Below are positions 19,938 to 30,217 of a DNA stretch of 64,000 nucleotides, in pieces. The DNA lies in contig OZ007016.1 in NCBI GenBank assembly GCA_963931445.1, positions 1,240,001-1,304,000 of the forward strand, in the 5' to 3' direction. Source of the DNA: CALXVA01 sp944393025. GTDB taxonomy: Bacteria > Bacillota > Clostridia > TANB77 > CAG-508. The stretch's first letter is position 1, and each line of letters starts with the position of its first letter. The translations under genes were made by a program, and so were the position numbers. The notes below the pieces were generated by a model. It made no database searches and was not told the DNA's origin. It saw nothing but the letters and a program-made list of their open reading frames with translations.

Positions 19938-21140
19938 TTATTTTTTTAATTCTTCTATTGCTCTTTTTAATTGTGTATCATTTTCCTGTGTCAATTCTTC
20001 AATATCTTTTGGTAATTCAACTACAATATTTGGCTCTATACCAATTTTATTTATTTTATCTCTATTTGGTGTACAATATTCTTCAGTTGTCATTTTTAAA
20101 CCGCTTCCATCTGATAATCTTATTAAAGTTTGTATAACTCCTTTTCCATAAGTTTTAGTACCTATTATTGTTGCTTTATTATTATCTTTTAAAGCACCAG
20201 CAAATATTTCTGAAGCACTTGCTGAATACTCATTTACTAGCACTACTATTGGCATATTGATAATTGGATTTTCTTCTGATTTTATAATTTCTTCTTTACC
20301 ATTTTTATCTGTTTCTATTAAAAGAGTACTGTCTTTTTCACATATCATTTCTAGCATATTTATTGCTTCATCTACTACTCCGCCACCATTCCCTCTTATA
20401 TCTATTATTAATGAAGTAGCACCTTTTTCTTTTAATCTTTCATAATTTTCTCTAAATTCTTCTGATGTACCTCCATCAAAATCTAAAACTTGAATATAAC
20501 CAATGTTATCTTCTAACATTTCACTATTTATATGACTTACTTCTATCCTTTTTCTTTCTATTTCAATTTCTAATATCTCTTTTTCTCTTTTCACTTCTAA
20601 TTTAACTTTTGTTCCTTCTTCACCCTTTATAGCATTTGCAAGTTCTTCTACATTTTCTGATGTTATCTCTTCTCCATCTACTTTCAAAATTCTATCATCT
20701 TTTTTTAAACCTGCTTCTAAAGCTGGAGAATCTTTCATAACATCTACAACATCTATATATCCTTCTTCATAATTTACAATCATATATATGCCTATTCCAA
20801 CATAATTTCCCATAGCTGTCTCATATTCTTCTTGCATTTCATCTGGTGTATAATACTCAGTATATTCATCTCCCACTCCTGCAACATATCCTTTTATTGC
20901 TGTTTCTATCATTGTTTTATCATCAAGTTCTCCTATGTATTCATCTTCCAACATTGTCCTAATATATGCAAGTGTTGTTTCTATTCCTGTTACCCCATCT
21001 CCTTGTGCTATTTTTTCAATGCTCGTTTTAGAAGTTAATGTTTCTGTAACTACAACTGCTGTCAATAAAGATGATAATAAAGCCACAATTATAACAAGCA
21101 TAACTATTCTATAGATTCTTTGCGCTTTTCCTGTACTCAT
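19938..21140 (-). CDS. S41-family carboxy-terminal processing protease
   Basis: The 400-residue product has an N-terminal membrane anchor (about 10-35), a PDZ domain (about 100-185: DVVDVMKDSPALEAGLKKDDRILKVDGEEI) and the S41 protease core. The catalytic Ser is in NEYSASASEIFAGAL and the Lys in GTKTYGKGVIQTL. Members cleave exposed C-termini of extracytoplasmic proteins, often during sporulation or wall remodelling. It follows the M23 hydrolase-activator genes and ftsEX, a conserved Clostridia arrangement, but a hairpin separates it from them. Confidence 0.93.
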   Translation of the reverse strand: MSTGKAQRIYRIVMLVIIVALLSSLLTAVVVTETLTSKTSIEKIAQGDGVTGIETTLAYIRTMLEDEYIGELDDKTMIETAIKGYVAGVGDEYTEYYTPDEMQEEYETAMGNYVGIGIYMIVNYEEGYIDVVDVMKDSPALEAGLKKDDRILKVDGEEITSENVEELANAIKGEEGTKVKLEVKREKEILEIEIERKRIEVSHINSEMLEDNIGYIQVLDFDGGTSEEFRENYERLKEKGATSLIIDIRGNGGGVVDEAINMLEMICEKDSTLLIETDKNGKEEIIKSEENPIINMPIVVLVNEYSASASEIFAGALKDNNKATIIGTKTYGKGVIQTLIRLSDGSGLKMTTEEYCTPNRDKINKIGIEPNIVVELPKDIEELTQENDTQLKRAIEELKK

Positions 21141-21222
21141 TTATTTATCATATCCTTTCTTAGTTTATATTATAAAATTATATTCTATAATATTTAATTA
21201 ATTACTAGATAAAACTATTTAT

Positions 21223-21249
21223 ATGAGATTGCCAATATGGCAATCTCAT
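21223..21249 (-). terminator. Terminator after the first M23-domain gene
   Basis: Perfect 12-bp stem ATGAGATTGCCA paired with TGGCAATCTCAT, 35 nt after the stop of the 21284-22489 gene; the T tract is short. Confidence 0.6.
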
Positions 21250-21283
21250 TAATTTAATAAGAAAAATTCTAATATATAATATT

Positions 21284-22489
21284 TTATGTATTTGGCTCTT
21301 TAACATAATTTAATGGATTAACACAGTAACCATTTAATCTTACTTCAAAATGTAAATGTGGACCTGTTGAGTTTCCAGTTGAACCAACTTCCATTATAGT
21401 TTCACCTTGTTTTACTTCTTTATGTAATGTAGTTAATATTTTATTTCCATGTCCATATAGTGTACTTACTCCATCACCATGATTTATTATTACGCAATTT
21501 CCATAACCACCAAGCCAACCTGCATAACTAACCACTCCATCTTTTGCAGCTACTACTGGAGAGCCCGTAGGAGTGTTTCCAATATCAATACCCGAATGTG
21601 ATTTTACTACTCCTTGTATTGGATGTTCTCTAATTCCGTAATATGATGTTATTGCTGTTCCACTAATTGCAACTGGCCATAACATTTCTCCACCAGTGTA
21701 TTGAATATTTGAATCAATTCCATTTGTAGCTAAAATTATTTGTTCTTGTATTCTTGATTGTTCTAATTTATATTCTGAAATTTGTTGTTGTAATATTTTT
21801 TCTCCTTTTGACAATTTTTCTACATAAGTATTTTGTAATGTTTTCATATTATTTAAAACTACAGTTGTTTGTTCATTTTTTGCTTTAATAATTCTTATCT
21901 CAGCTTGTTCATTTTCTAATTTCTGTTTAGTTATTTCTATATTATTTTTTTCTTCTTCAACTTGTTTTATTAAAATACCATCATATTCTGCTACTTCTTG
22001 TATTATATAATATCTAGAAAGAAATTCTGTTATATTTTTAGATTTTAATAATACATCTAAATATTGAGTATCTCCTGATTCATATATTGCTACTAGTCTT
22101 TTAGCTAACATATCACTTTTTTCTTCATAACTTTGTGAAGCTATTTCTAACTTCTTTGTTGATTCATCTATTGAGTCTTGAAGTTTTTCCATTTTATCTC
22201 CAAGCTCTTTTATTTCTTTTTCATATTCTATAATTTTATCTTCTGTTTCTTGCACTTTAATCATTGTATCTGATAATTCATCTTGAACATATTCTAATTT
22301 TGTATTTGTTTCTTCTATTTTACTATCTAATTCTTCTTTTTGTTTTTCCAGTTCTGTTGTTTGTTCTACTATCTCATTTGTTTCATCATTCGTTATATCA
22401 TTTATTGTAAGGTTCTGAGCAAATACAAAATTACAAAAATATTGAAACATTATAATAATAATTATTATAGATAAAATCTTTTTTTTCAT
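21284..22489 (-). CDS. EnvC-like murein hydrolase activator (coiled coil + M23)
   Basis: A 401-residue secreted protein: signal peptide (residues about 1-25, ending VFAQ), a long coiled coil (about 40-240, EKQKEELDSKIEETNTKLE) and a C-terminal M23/LytM domain. The zinc ligands are kept: HSGIDIG (H..D) and GPHLHFEVRL (HxH), so it may be an active endopeptidase. By context it is probably controlled by FtsEX, as in EnvC and PcsB systems. It is the second of two tandem paralogues. Confidence 0.9.
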   Translation of the reverse strand: MKKKILSIIIIIIMFQYFCNFVFAQNLTINDITNDETNEIVEQTTELEKQKEELDSKIEETNTKLEYVQDELSDTMIKVQETEDKIIEYEKEIKELGDKMEKLQDSIDESTKKLEIASQSYEEKSDMLAKRLVAIYESGDTQYLDVLLKSKNITEFLSRYYIIQEVAEYDGILIKQVEEEKNNIEITKQKLENEQAEIRIIKAKNEQTTVVLNNMKTLQNTYVEKLSKGEKILQQQISEYKLEQSRIQEQIILATNGIDSNIQYTGGEMLWPVAISGTAITSYYGIREHPIQGVVKSHSGIDIGNTPTGSPVVAAKDGVVSYAGWLGGYGNCVIINHGDGVSTLYGHGNKILTTLHKEVKQGETIMEVGSTGNSTGPHLHFEVRLNGYCVNPLNYVKEPNT

Positions 22490-22514
22490 ATTTGCTTTCC
22501 TTTCTTAAATATTT

Positions 22515-23669
22515 TTATAATGAGTACAATTGTGGGTGTGATGTATATTGAAGTGGATCAACTCTGCAATCCAAACTTAATCCTCCTATATATACTTCAA
22601 AATGTAAATGTGGACCTGTTGAAATTCCTGTATTTCCTGATACTGCTATTTGTTCTCCTCTTGATACAATATCTCCTGCACTAACATTAAAAGAACTTAA
22701 ATGTGCATATGCTGTATAATATCCATTTCCATGATCAATTTCTATATAATTTCCATATCCACTCATCCATCCTGCACTAACAATTCTTCCATTTGCTGCT
22801 GAATATACTGGTGCATATGATACAGGGATATCAATTGCCCCATGATTAGAAGATGCTCCAGAAGTTGGTGATGGTCTTTTTCCAAAATATGATGATATAT
22901 AATTATAATATGGTGTACTTGATGATACTGGCCATCCTAATACGCCTTCAAAGCTTCCATTATATTGATAATTATTATCATTTTGTGCACTTTGTCTTTT
23001 AGCTTCTTCTATTTGTTCTTCAAATTCATCGATTTGTGCTTGTAATTCTTTCTCTTCTGCTGATAACTCATTTACTTTTGATTGTTTAGAAGCTTTTGCC
23101 TCTTGAAGACTTTCATTTTTCTTTTCAACTTCTTTTTTAGATTCATTTATTTCTTTTTTTTCTTTTTCTAATTCATCTTTCTTTTCTTCAGATTCTTCTT
23201 GTTTTGTTATTATAGCATCTATAACTGTTTGATCAGCTTCTGCTATCTCCTCAATTCTATAATAATTAGAAATCAAATTAGATATATTGTCAGATGCTAA
23301 AAGCACATCTAAATATGTAGTTTGTCCAGCCTCATACATCGCAACTAATCTTTTTATTAATAAATCTTTTTTTGATTCTATTTCAGATTTTAATTCTTTT
23401 ATTTCTTTTTCTTTTTTCTCAATAGAATTTTCCAAAGACTCTATCTTATTATTTAATTTTTCTATTTCTCTTTCATATTTTGATATATTTACATTAAGTT
23501 CACTTATTTCATCTAAAATAGTGTTTTTTTCTTCTGTAACTTCTTCTTTTTGTTCTTCTACTTTATCTTTTTCATCTTGCAATTCTGAGACACTTGCTGC
23601 AATAACTTTTGTTGTTCCTATACACAATAAAATTAATATTAAAATTATTGAAATTGATTTTTTTATCAT
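22515..23669 (-). CDS. EnvC-like murein hydrolase activator, second paralogue
   Basis: A 384-residue paralogue of the next gene: signal peptide (about 1-25, ending VIAA), coiled coil (about 28-230) and a C-terminal M23 domain with NHGAIDI and GPHLHFEVYI metal ligands. The shared segment KRLVAMYEAGQTTYLDVLLASDNI occurs in both paralogues and matches the PcsB/EnvC coiled-coil elbow. It sits directly after ftsX (18 bp), so it is the likeliest direct partner of the FtsEX complex in septal wall splitting. Confidence 0.9.
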   Translation of the reverse strand: MIKKSISIILILILLCIGTTKVIAASVSELQDEKDKVEEQKEEVTEEKNTILDEISELNVNISKYEREIEKLNNKIESLENSIEKKEKEIKELKSEIESKKDLLIKRLVAMYEAGQTTYLDVLLASDNISNLISNYYRIEEIAEADQTVIDAIITKQEESEEKKDELEKEKKEINESKKEVEKKNESLQEAKASKQSKVNELSAEEKELQAQIDEFEEQIEEAKRQSAQNDNNYQYNGSFEGVLGWPVSSSTPYYNYISSYFGKRPSPTSGASSNHGAIDIPVSYAPVYSAANGRIVSAGWMSGYGNYIEIDHGNGYYTAYAHLSSFNVSAGDIVSRGEQIAVSGNTGISTGPHLHFEVYIGGLSLDCRVDPLQYTSHPQLYSL

Positions 23670-23687
23670 AAGAATTTTCTCCTTTTA

Positions 23688-24590
23688 CTATACTTCTAAA
23701 TATTTTTTCATTGATATTGCACTACCTATTGCACCAATTCCAATTCCCATTATTATATATACTGTAAATAACATTGAAATCATATCTGAAAATGTTAATA
23801 AACCATATCCTATAGTTGCCATAGTTCCGCTTGTAATAATCTTGTCAGCCACAAAATTATATGTAAATCCTAATATTACTACTGAAATAATAGCTGAAAT
23901 AATTCCTATTATAATACCTTCAACCATAAATGGCCATCTTATAAAACCATTTGTTGCACCAACATATTTCATAATCGATATTTCTTTTCTTCTTGCGTGA
24001 ACTGTAAGTTTTATAGTATTTGCTATAATAAATATTGATATAAGTATTAATAATACTAAAATAACTCCTGTTGCTGTTCTAATACCATTTGCAATGTCTA
24101 TAAGTTTATTTATTGTATCACTTCCAATTTCCACTCTAGCTACATTTTCAAAACTTTCCACTTGTTTTTGTACTTCACTACTTTTAGTTAAATCAGTTAA
24201 AGTTATTTTATATGATGCTTTAAATGGATTATCTTCTCCAGAATATGGATCAAGAAGTGCTGAATTTTCTCCAAGCCATGATTTCATAATGTTTAAAGCT
24301 TGTTCTTGTGATACATACTCTACAGTATTTACATATTGAATAGATTTAATTTTTACTTCTAATTCTTTTTCTTGTTCTTGTGTAGCTTCTGGATTTATAA
24401 AAATTTGCATAGCTTGATTTGTTTGTACTTGTTCTATTATATAATTAACATTTTCACCAATTAAAAAGAAAATACCAAATATAAACATTGTTGCACACAT
24501 AATAATTAGTGATGCTGCAGTTGATTTTTTGTTTTTAAAAAAATTTCTAAATCCTTCACCTATTAAATAACCAAAAATACTATATTTCAC
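23688..24590 (-). CDS. ftsX: Cell division protein FtsX
   Basis: Permease-like partner of FtsE; four helices (one after the N-terminus, three at the C-terminus) with a large extracytoplasmic loop carrying PEATQEQEKELEVKIKSI and a FAKASYKIT-like segment (NPFKASYKITL). The C-terminal part has ARRKEISIMKYVGATNGFIRWPFMVEGIIIG, typical of FtsX. The GTG at 24590 is chosen because AAAGGTGGG lies 9 nt upstream and the protein then starts VKYSIFGYLIGEGF as in homologues; an ATG at 24614 would overlap ftsE by 35 bp. Confidence 0.93.
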   Translation of the reverse strand: MKYSIFGYLIGEGFRNFFKNKKSTAASLIIMCATMFIFGIFFLIGENVNYIIEQVQTNQAMQIFINPEATQEQEKELEVKIKSIQYVNTVEYVSQEQALNIMKSWLGENSALLDPYSGEDNPFKASYKITLTDLTKSSEVQKQVESFENVARVEIGSDTINKLIDIANGIRTATGVILVLLILISIFIIANTIKLTVHARRKEISIMKYVGATNGFIRWPFMVEGIIIGIISAIISVVILGFTYNFVADKIITSGTMATIGYGLLTFSDMISMLFTVYIIMGIGIGAIGSAISMKKYLEV

Positions 24591-25266
24591 TATTATACCC
24601 ACCTTTTTTATCATCTCTTATTATATTGCCTTTTTCAATTTGAATAACTCTTTTTTTCATTTTGTCAACTATATCTTTAGCATGTGTTGCAACAACTACT
24701 GTTGTTCCTCTTCCATTTATATCATTTAATAAATTCATAATTTCCCATGCAGTATCTGGATCTAAATTTCCTGTAGGCTCATCTGCAATTATCATAGATG
24801 GATTATTTACTAGTGCTCTTGCTAAAGCTACTCTTTGTTGTTCTCCACCAGATAATTCATTTGGATATACTTTAGCCTTATCACTTAAACCTACTAAAGA
24901 TAAAACCATAGGTACTTGTCTTCTAATATGCTTTGGAGTTGATCTTACTATATACATTGCATAGGCAACATTATCATAAACTGTTCTATCTGGTAATAGT
25001 CTGAAATCTTGAAACACCACACCCATACTTCTTCTTAAAAATGGTACTCTTTTTGGTTTTAAAAAAGTTGTATCTTTTCCATTAATTATGATGTGACCTG
25101 AAGTAGGTTCTTCTTCTTTTAATATTAATTTAATCAATGTAGATTTTCCTGAGCCCGAACTTCCTACTAAAAATGCAAATTCTCCTTTATCTATTTTAAA
25201 ATTTGCATTATGAACTGCTTCTGTACCTGTATCATATTTCTTATTAACATTTCTAAATTCAATCAT
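24580..25266 (-). CDS. ftsE: Cell division ATP-binding protein FtsE
   Basis: ABC ATPase of 228 residues that couples divisome state to wall hydrolases through FtsX. Walker A GSSGSGKSTLIKLI (about 36), Q-loop VFQDFRLL, signature LSGGEQQRVALARAL, Walker B MIIADEPTGNLD and the H-loop ATH are all present. Its end overlaps the FtsX start by 11 bp, indicating coupling. Confidence 0.96.
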   Translation of the reverse strand: MIEFRNVNKKYDTGTEAVHNANFKIDKGEFAFLVGSSGSGKSTLIKLILKEEEPTSGHIIINGKDTTFLKPKRVPFLRRSMGVVFQDFRLLPDRTVYDNVAYAMYIVRSTPKHIRRQVPMVLSLVGLSDKAKVYPNELSGGEQQRVALARALVNNPSMIIADEPTGNLDPDTAWEIMNLLNDINGRGTTVVVATHAKDIVDKMKKRVIQIEKGNIIRDDKKGGYNSEI

Positions 25267-25391
25267 TTTCTTCTCCTTTTTAGCATTATATAAGTTTTTA
25301 AGAAAATCGTTTTATAATTTACATTTTAAATCCTAATATTTACTCCTATATCATAACAATAAAAATAAATATTTGCAATACTTTTTCATAC

Positions 25392-25438
25392 AAAAAACAA
25401 CATAAATTTTTCTTTAAAAATAATTTATGTTGTTTTTA
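25392..25438 (-). terminator. Terminator after the transketolase genes
   Basis: 16-bp stem AAAAACAACATAAATT and complement, with flanking A and T runs that suit either direction. Lies about 95 nt after the transketolase C-subunit stop. Confidence 0.75.
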
Positions 25439-25533
25439 CTTAAAATATCTCTTTTTTCCTTTTTTTATTATATTATTGTAAAAATATCCCAATAGTATCA
25501 TTATGCACTAGTCATCTGATATTAGTATCACTA

Positions 25534-26463
25534 TTAGTATAAAACTTTATTTACAATAGCATTATAATCTATTTTATAATATTGCATCAATTCTTCTGCT
25601 TTTCCACTCATTCCGAAAGAGTCTAATATTCCCATTCTTTCAACTTTTGTAGGATATTCTTCAGATAGTACCTCACATACTGCACTTCCTAATCCACCAA
25701 TTATACTATGATCTTCAACTGTAATGATTCTTTTAGTTTCTTTAGCACATTTTATAATAATGTTTTTATCTATTGGCTTTATTGTATGCATGTCTATTAC
25801 TCTAATATCTATATCTTTAGATTTTAATATTTGTTGAGCTTTTATAGCTTCTGATACAGTTACTCCTGTTGCTATAATAGTTGCATCTGTTCCTTCTCCT
25901 ATTTGAACTGCTTTACCTATTTCAAATTTTTCTGTTATATCGTATATTACTGGTGTTGCCATTCTGCATAAACGCAAATATACAGGTCCATCTATTTTTG
26001 ATATTTCTCTTACTGCCCATTTAGTCTGTGTATCATCTGAAGTACATATCACTGTCATATTTGGCAATCCTCTCATAAGACTTAAATCTTCTAACATTTG
26101 GTGTGTTGCGCCATCTTCTCCAACAGTTATTCCTGCATGAGTAGCACATATTTTTACATTTAAATTTGGATATGCAATACTGTTTCTTATTTGTTCATAA
26201 GCTCTACCAGTTGCAAATACTGCAAAAGTACTTGCATATGGTATTTTTCCAAAGCTAGAAAGTCCTGCTGCAATTCCCATAAGATTTTGTTCTGCAATTC
26301 CTACATTTATAAATCTATCCGGAAATTTTTTAGCAAAAATTTCTGTTTTAGTCGCTGTTGATAAATCTGCATCTAATACTACTATATCTTTATTTTCTTC
26401 TCCTAATTTAGCTAATTCTTCTCCATAGCTCTGTCTAGTAGATATTTTTATATTTTCTTTCAT
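25534..26463 (-). CDS. Transketolase, C-terminal subunit
   Basis: 309 residues covering the pyrimidine-binding and C-terminal domains of transketolase. Segments DLSTATKTEIFAKKFPDRFINVGIAEQNLMGIAAGL (catalytic Glu in AEQN), TVGEDGATHQMLEDL and TVEDHSIIGGLGSAV are typical of the split form. Pairs with the N-terminal subunit gene 10 bp upstream to make a functional enzyme of the non-oxidative pentose phosphate route (or a DXS-related reaction; transketolase is favoured by sequence). Confidence 0.93.
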   Translation of the reverse strand: MKENIKISTRQSYGEELAKLGEENKDIVVLDADLSTATKTEIFAKKFPDRFINVGIAEQNLMGIAAGLSSFGKIPYASTFAVFATGRAYEQIRNSIAYPNLNVKICATHAGITVGEDGATHQMLEDLSLMRGLPNMTVICTSDDTQTKWAVREISKIDGPVYLRLCRMATPVIYDITEKFEIGKAVQIGEGTDATIIATGVTVSEAIKAQQILKSKDIDIRVIDMHTIKPIDKNIIIKCAKETKRIITVEDHSIIGGLGSAVCEVLSEEYPTKVERMGILDSFGMSGKAEELMQYYKIDYNAIVNKVLY

Positions 26464-26473
26464 AAGTTACCTC

Positions 26474-27313
26474 CTACATTATTTCTAACATTGCTTTATC
26501 TAATTCTTCTATTGCTTTGTTATACTCTTCTTCACTAGGTGCTTTTCCATGCCATGAAGCTTTATTTTCCATAAAAGATATTCCTTTACCTTTTACAGTT
26601 TTTGCAATAATAATTGTAGGTTTTCCTTTTGTTTGTTTTGCAGTTGTTATTGCATCTATTATACTTTCTATATTATGGCCATCTATATTTAGTACATTAA
26701 ATCCAAAACTTAAAAATTTTTCTGTTATATTGTTCATTCCACCTACTTCTTCTATTGTTCCATCTATTTGTAAATTATTATTGTCCAATATAACACATAA
26801 ATTATCTAAATTGTTTTTACTTGCTGACATTACAGCTTCCCAAACTTGTCCTTCTTCTATTTCTCCATCCCCTAAAATGCAATAAATCTTACATCCTGCT
26901 TTATTTAATTTTGATGCAATAGCCATTCCTACACAAGCTGATAAACCTTGTCCTAATGAACCTGTTGTCATATCTACTCCTGGAAGTTTTTTCATATCCG
27001 GATGTCCTTGTAATGAACTCTTTAATTTTCTAAATGTTTTTAGCTCTTCTTTACTAAAATATCCTTTTTGAGCAAGTACACTATATAATGCTGCAGACGC
27101 ATGACCTTTTGATAAAACTAATCTATCTCTATTTAGGTCATTTGGTTTGTTTTCATCTATATTCATTTGATTAAAATATAATACTGTTAATATATCTGCA
27201 CAAGATAATGCTCCTCCTGGATGTCCAGATTTTGCACTATATATAGCTTCTATAATTCCTTTTCTTACTTCAATTGAAATTCTCTTTAATGCTTCAACAT
27301 TTGTAATTTTCAT
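26474..27313 (-). CDS. Transketolase, N-terminal subunit
   Basis: 279 residues of the thiamine-diphosphate-binding domain. Motifs: SAKSGHPGGALSCADIL, SKGHASAALYSVLA, TGSLGQGLSACVGMA and the TPP motif GDGEIEEGQVWEA..NNLDNLCVILDNNN. Split transketolases encoded by two adjacent genes are common in Clostridia. Cotranscribed with the C-subunit gene. Confidence 0.94.
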   Translation of the reverse strand: MKITNVEALKRISIEVRKGIIEAIYSAKSGHPGGALSCADILTVLYFNQMNIDENKPNDLNRDRLVLSKGHASAALYSVLAQKGYFSKEELKTFRKLKSSLQGHPDMKKLPGVDMTTGSLGQGLSACVGMAIASKLNKAGCKIYCILGDGEIEEGQVWEAVMSASKNNLDNLCVILDNNNLQIDGTIEEVGGMNNITEKFLSFGFNVLNIDGHNIESIIDAITTAKQTKGKPTIIIAKTVKGKGISFMENKASWHGKAPSEEEYNKAIEELDKAMLEIM

Positions 27314-27344
27314 TAAAATCCTTCCCTTCTTGTTCTTAGATCGA

Positions 27345-30206
27345 TTAATTTATCACACTATTTATATAATTTTCAGTTTCATTTACAATTTCATTAGTTA
27401 AATTTTCTTCCTCTTTCTCTTCTTTTTCTTCTTTTACAATTTTATCTAATTTATCAATCAAACTTTGCAATTTTTGAATATCTTTTCCCATCATTTCAAA
27501 ATTTGCATTTGAAGTAGACTCTTTTAAATTCCCATTTGCTTTAATTATAGCTGTAATTAAGTCTTCTACACTATCTGTATTTTCAACCTCTATATCTACT
27601 GCATATTGTGATACTAACTTCTTTAAAGCTTCACTTAAATTATTTCCTATTGCTAATTTATTTCCAGATGCCACAATTACTTTTTTAAGAGTTGGTACTG
27701 AATCTTCTTCATTTATATATTCTTGATATACAGGTTCTACATATAAAAGTGTATTATCTAGTGGCACTATTATCATATTTTTAGTAATTTTAGTTCCTGT
27801 AACATTTAAAGCCTCTAATTCTTTAGATATTTCTTCATCTTGTTCTATTTGCGTATCTAGTTGCATTGGTCCTAAAATATTGCTATCTGATGCAAATTTA
27901 TATATAGAAAGATTTGGCTCTCCATTTTCATAAGTACCTACTATATATGAAGTTATATTTTGTTTCTCATACGGAGTAAATGGTAAAACTAACCCCAATT
28001 TTCCATTTTCTGAATCTATTGTATCTACCATTGTATAATATGGTTTTATATCAGTTCCTACTTTAGTAGAAATTTTTCCAGTATTATGTGTTGCTACATC
28101 CCATACATCGTCTCCCCTATATAAAACATCTGGTTGAATGTCATGATATCTTTGTATTATATTTGCTTGTATACTATATAAAAATTCTGGATAAATGAAT
28201 TGACTACTTATATCAGTAGAAATATCTTCTTTAGCAAATAAATCTGGATATATTTTTTCATAAGCAATTGCTATTGGATCTGTTTTATCTGTTATATAAA
28301 ATTTTATTTCTCCAGTATATGCATTTACTAATACTTTTATTGAATTTCTTATATAATTTAATTCTAATTTATTTAATGTATCTAATTGTAATATAGTTTT
28401 TTGTGAATATGGATAATTATTAGAAGTTGTATATGCATCAATTACCCATATAAGTTCTCCATCATCATTAATAACCATATATGGATTTTCATCATATAAC
28501 AAATATGGCATTATTGTTTTTGCTCTTTCTATTATATTTCTATTTGTTAATATTTTACTATTACTATTCACATTAGCTGAAAAAGCTAAATTTAAATCTC
28601 CCTCTTTTATTCCTAATATAAATCTATCAATAAAATTCAAATTTAATCCAGCTGATCCATCATATATATTCTCTGCATTTGTAGTAGTGGAAACAGGATA
28701 ATCAAATTCTTTTCTATTTTTACTATTCGTTACAATGTTATTATTAGTTTGTAAACCAAAATAAATCCTTGGTTCTAAAATATCTATTAATTCTTTTTCA
28801 TTAAAACCTTTTTGCAATTTTACTATATTTCCATTTTTGTCTATGCTGGTAGCAGATGATATTACTACTCCATATCCATGTGTATATTCATATGTTTGGT
28901 TATTGTATGTTCCATTTTTACTTGAAATCTCTCTAGGAGAAACATATATTAGTTTTTGCTTTCCATCTATCATATAGTTTACTATATTAGCTGTTTCATA
29001 AGTATAATAACCCTTTTCTGTTTGAATAGTATTTAAATCTTTAAGTAATGTTTCTTTATCAACAATTACTATATTTTCTATTGTATTTGTCAATTCAGTA
29101 AGATTATTATTTGTTATTGTTTCTCCACCATTTTCTATTGTATATATTTGTGAATTTATTCCATAAGCCTTTTTAGTAAATTCTATATTAGTTTGAATAT
29201 TATGTTTTTCTTTGTCTAATTCATTTGGTGTTATAAATATAAGTTGAAATACTGCCATCACTATTAGTAATATAATCAAATATATTGGAACAACTAATAT
29301 CCACCCTATAATTTTTTTAGTTTTCCCATTATTAAATGCTCTTATAGCCATAAATACAGATATAATTATTAAAAATGGTAATATTCTATACCCCCATAAT
29401 TTAATTGTAATATCAGTAACTCCTGCTCCATATATAGAATAAATTGTATCTTCTTGTAAATTCAAAAATTTATCAAATCCTATATTTTGTGTTTTTAAAA
29501 ATACAAAACCTGCTAACAATATTGCTAATATTTTAATATTTGTAAATAATTGTTTTAATAACTTGCTCTTTTTTAGTGTTTCTCTATCTATTCCATCAAA
29601 GCAAATATTAAAAACTATAATATAATATATTACTGTATAAATTGTAAGACCAATAATTAATAATATTAAATATGATAATATTGTTTCTATAAATGGTTTT
29701 TGAAACATAAAATAACCTATGTCCATTCCAAAAACTGGATCATTTATTCCAAACCATGTAGCATTTGTAAATAACATATATTGATTTAATATAATTTCTG
29801 TTGTAATTGCACTTACTAATACAGAAATTATAAAAGATATTGATTTATTTGGTAATTTTGGCATTTGCTTTTTTTCGGATTCAAAAAATGGTTTTAATGC
29901 CTTTTTTATTCTATTATTATTTATATAAATAATAATAAATAAAAAAATAAAATTAATAATAAATGTTATAGCTGTATAATTAACATTTTGCCAAAATATA
30001 CTTATGTATTGTTCTCCAATTTCTAATATTTCTAAATATTCTCCTCTAAAAATTATGTAACCTATAATTGCTATAAATAACATAAATATCAAGACTATAT
30101 ACATTCTTTTTCTACTTTTTTTAGTTTGATTTGTATTAATATTAGTATCATTTTTCATTTCTTTTTTTAATTCATTTTGTGAAGTATTGTTTTTTTTCTC
30201 ACTCAT
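27345..30206 (-). CDS. UPF0182-family large membrane protein
   Basis: A 953-residue protein with about seven membrane helices in the first 330 residues and a large extracytoplasmic C-terminal region. Recognisable UPF0182 segments: DPVFGMDIGYFMFQKPF, DQIQPDVLYRGDDVWDVATH-like (RYHDIQPDVLYRGDDVWD) and PFTPYEKQNITSYIVG. The function of the family is unknown. The C-terminus has a Glu/Lys-rich tail (EEKEEKEEEN). It lies 11 bp before ftsY's stop in the same direction and 31 bp before the transketolase gene. Confidence 0.9.
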   Translation of the reverse strand: MSEKKNNTSQNELKKEMKNDTNINTNQTKKSRKRMYIVLIFMLFIAIIGYIIFRGEYLEILEIGEQYISIFWQNVNYTAITFIINFIFLFIIIYINNNRIKKALKPFFESEKKQMPKLPNKSISFIISVLVSAITTEIILNQYMLFTNATWFGINDPVFGMDIGYFMFQKPFIETILSYLILLIIGLTIYTVIYYIIVFNICFDGIDRETLKKSKLLKQLFTNIKILAILLAGFVFLKTQNIGFDKFLNLQEDTIYSIYGAGVTDITIKLWGYRILPFLIIISVFMAIRAFNNGKTKKIIGWILVVPIYLIILLIVMAVFQLIFITPNELDKEKHNIQTNIEFTKKAYGINSQIYTIENGGETITNNNLTELTNTIENIVIVDKETLLKDLNTIQTEKGYYTYETANIVNYMIDGKQKLIYVSPREISSKNGTYNNQTYEYTHGYGVVISSATSIDKNGNIVKLQKGFNEKELIDILEPRIYFGLQTNNNIVTNSKNRKEFDYPVSTTTNAENIYDGSAGLNLNFIDRFILGIKEGDLNLAFSANVNSNSKILTNRNIIERAKTIMPYLLYDENPYMVINDDGELIWVIDAYTTSNNYPYSQKTILQLDTLNKLELNYIRNSIKVLVNAYTGEIKFYITDKTDPIAIAYEKIYPDLFAKEDISTDISSQFIYPEFLYSIQANIIQRYHDIQPDVLYRGDDVWDVATHNTGKISTKVGTDIKPYYTMVDTIDSENGKLGLVLPFTPYEKQNITSYIVGTYENGEPNLSIYKFASDSNILGPMQLDTQIEQDEEISKELEALNVTGTKITKNMIIVPLDNTLLYVEPVYQEYINEEDSVPTLKKVIVASGNKLAIGNNLSEALKKLVSQYAVDIEVENTDSVEDLITAIIKANGNLKESTSNANFEMMGKDIQKLQSLIDKLDKIVKEEKEEKEEENLTNEIVNETENYINSVIN

Positions 30207-30217
30207 TTTTATTCCTC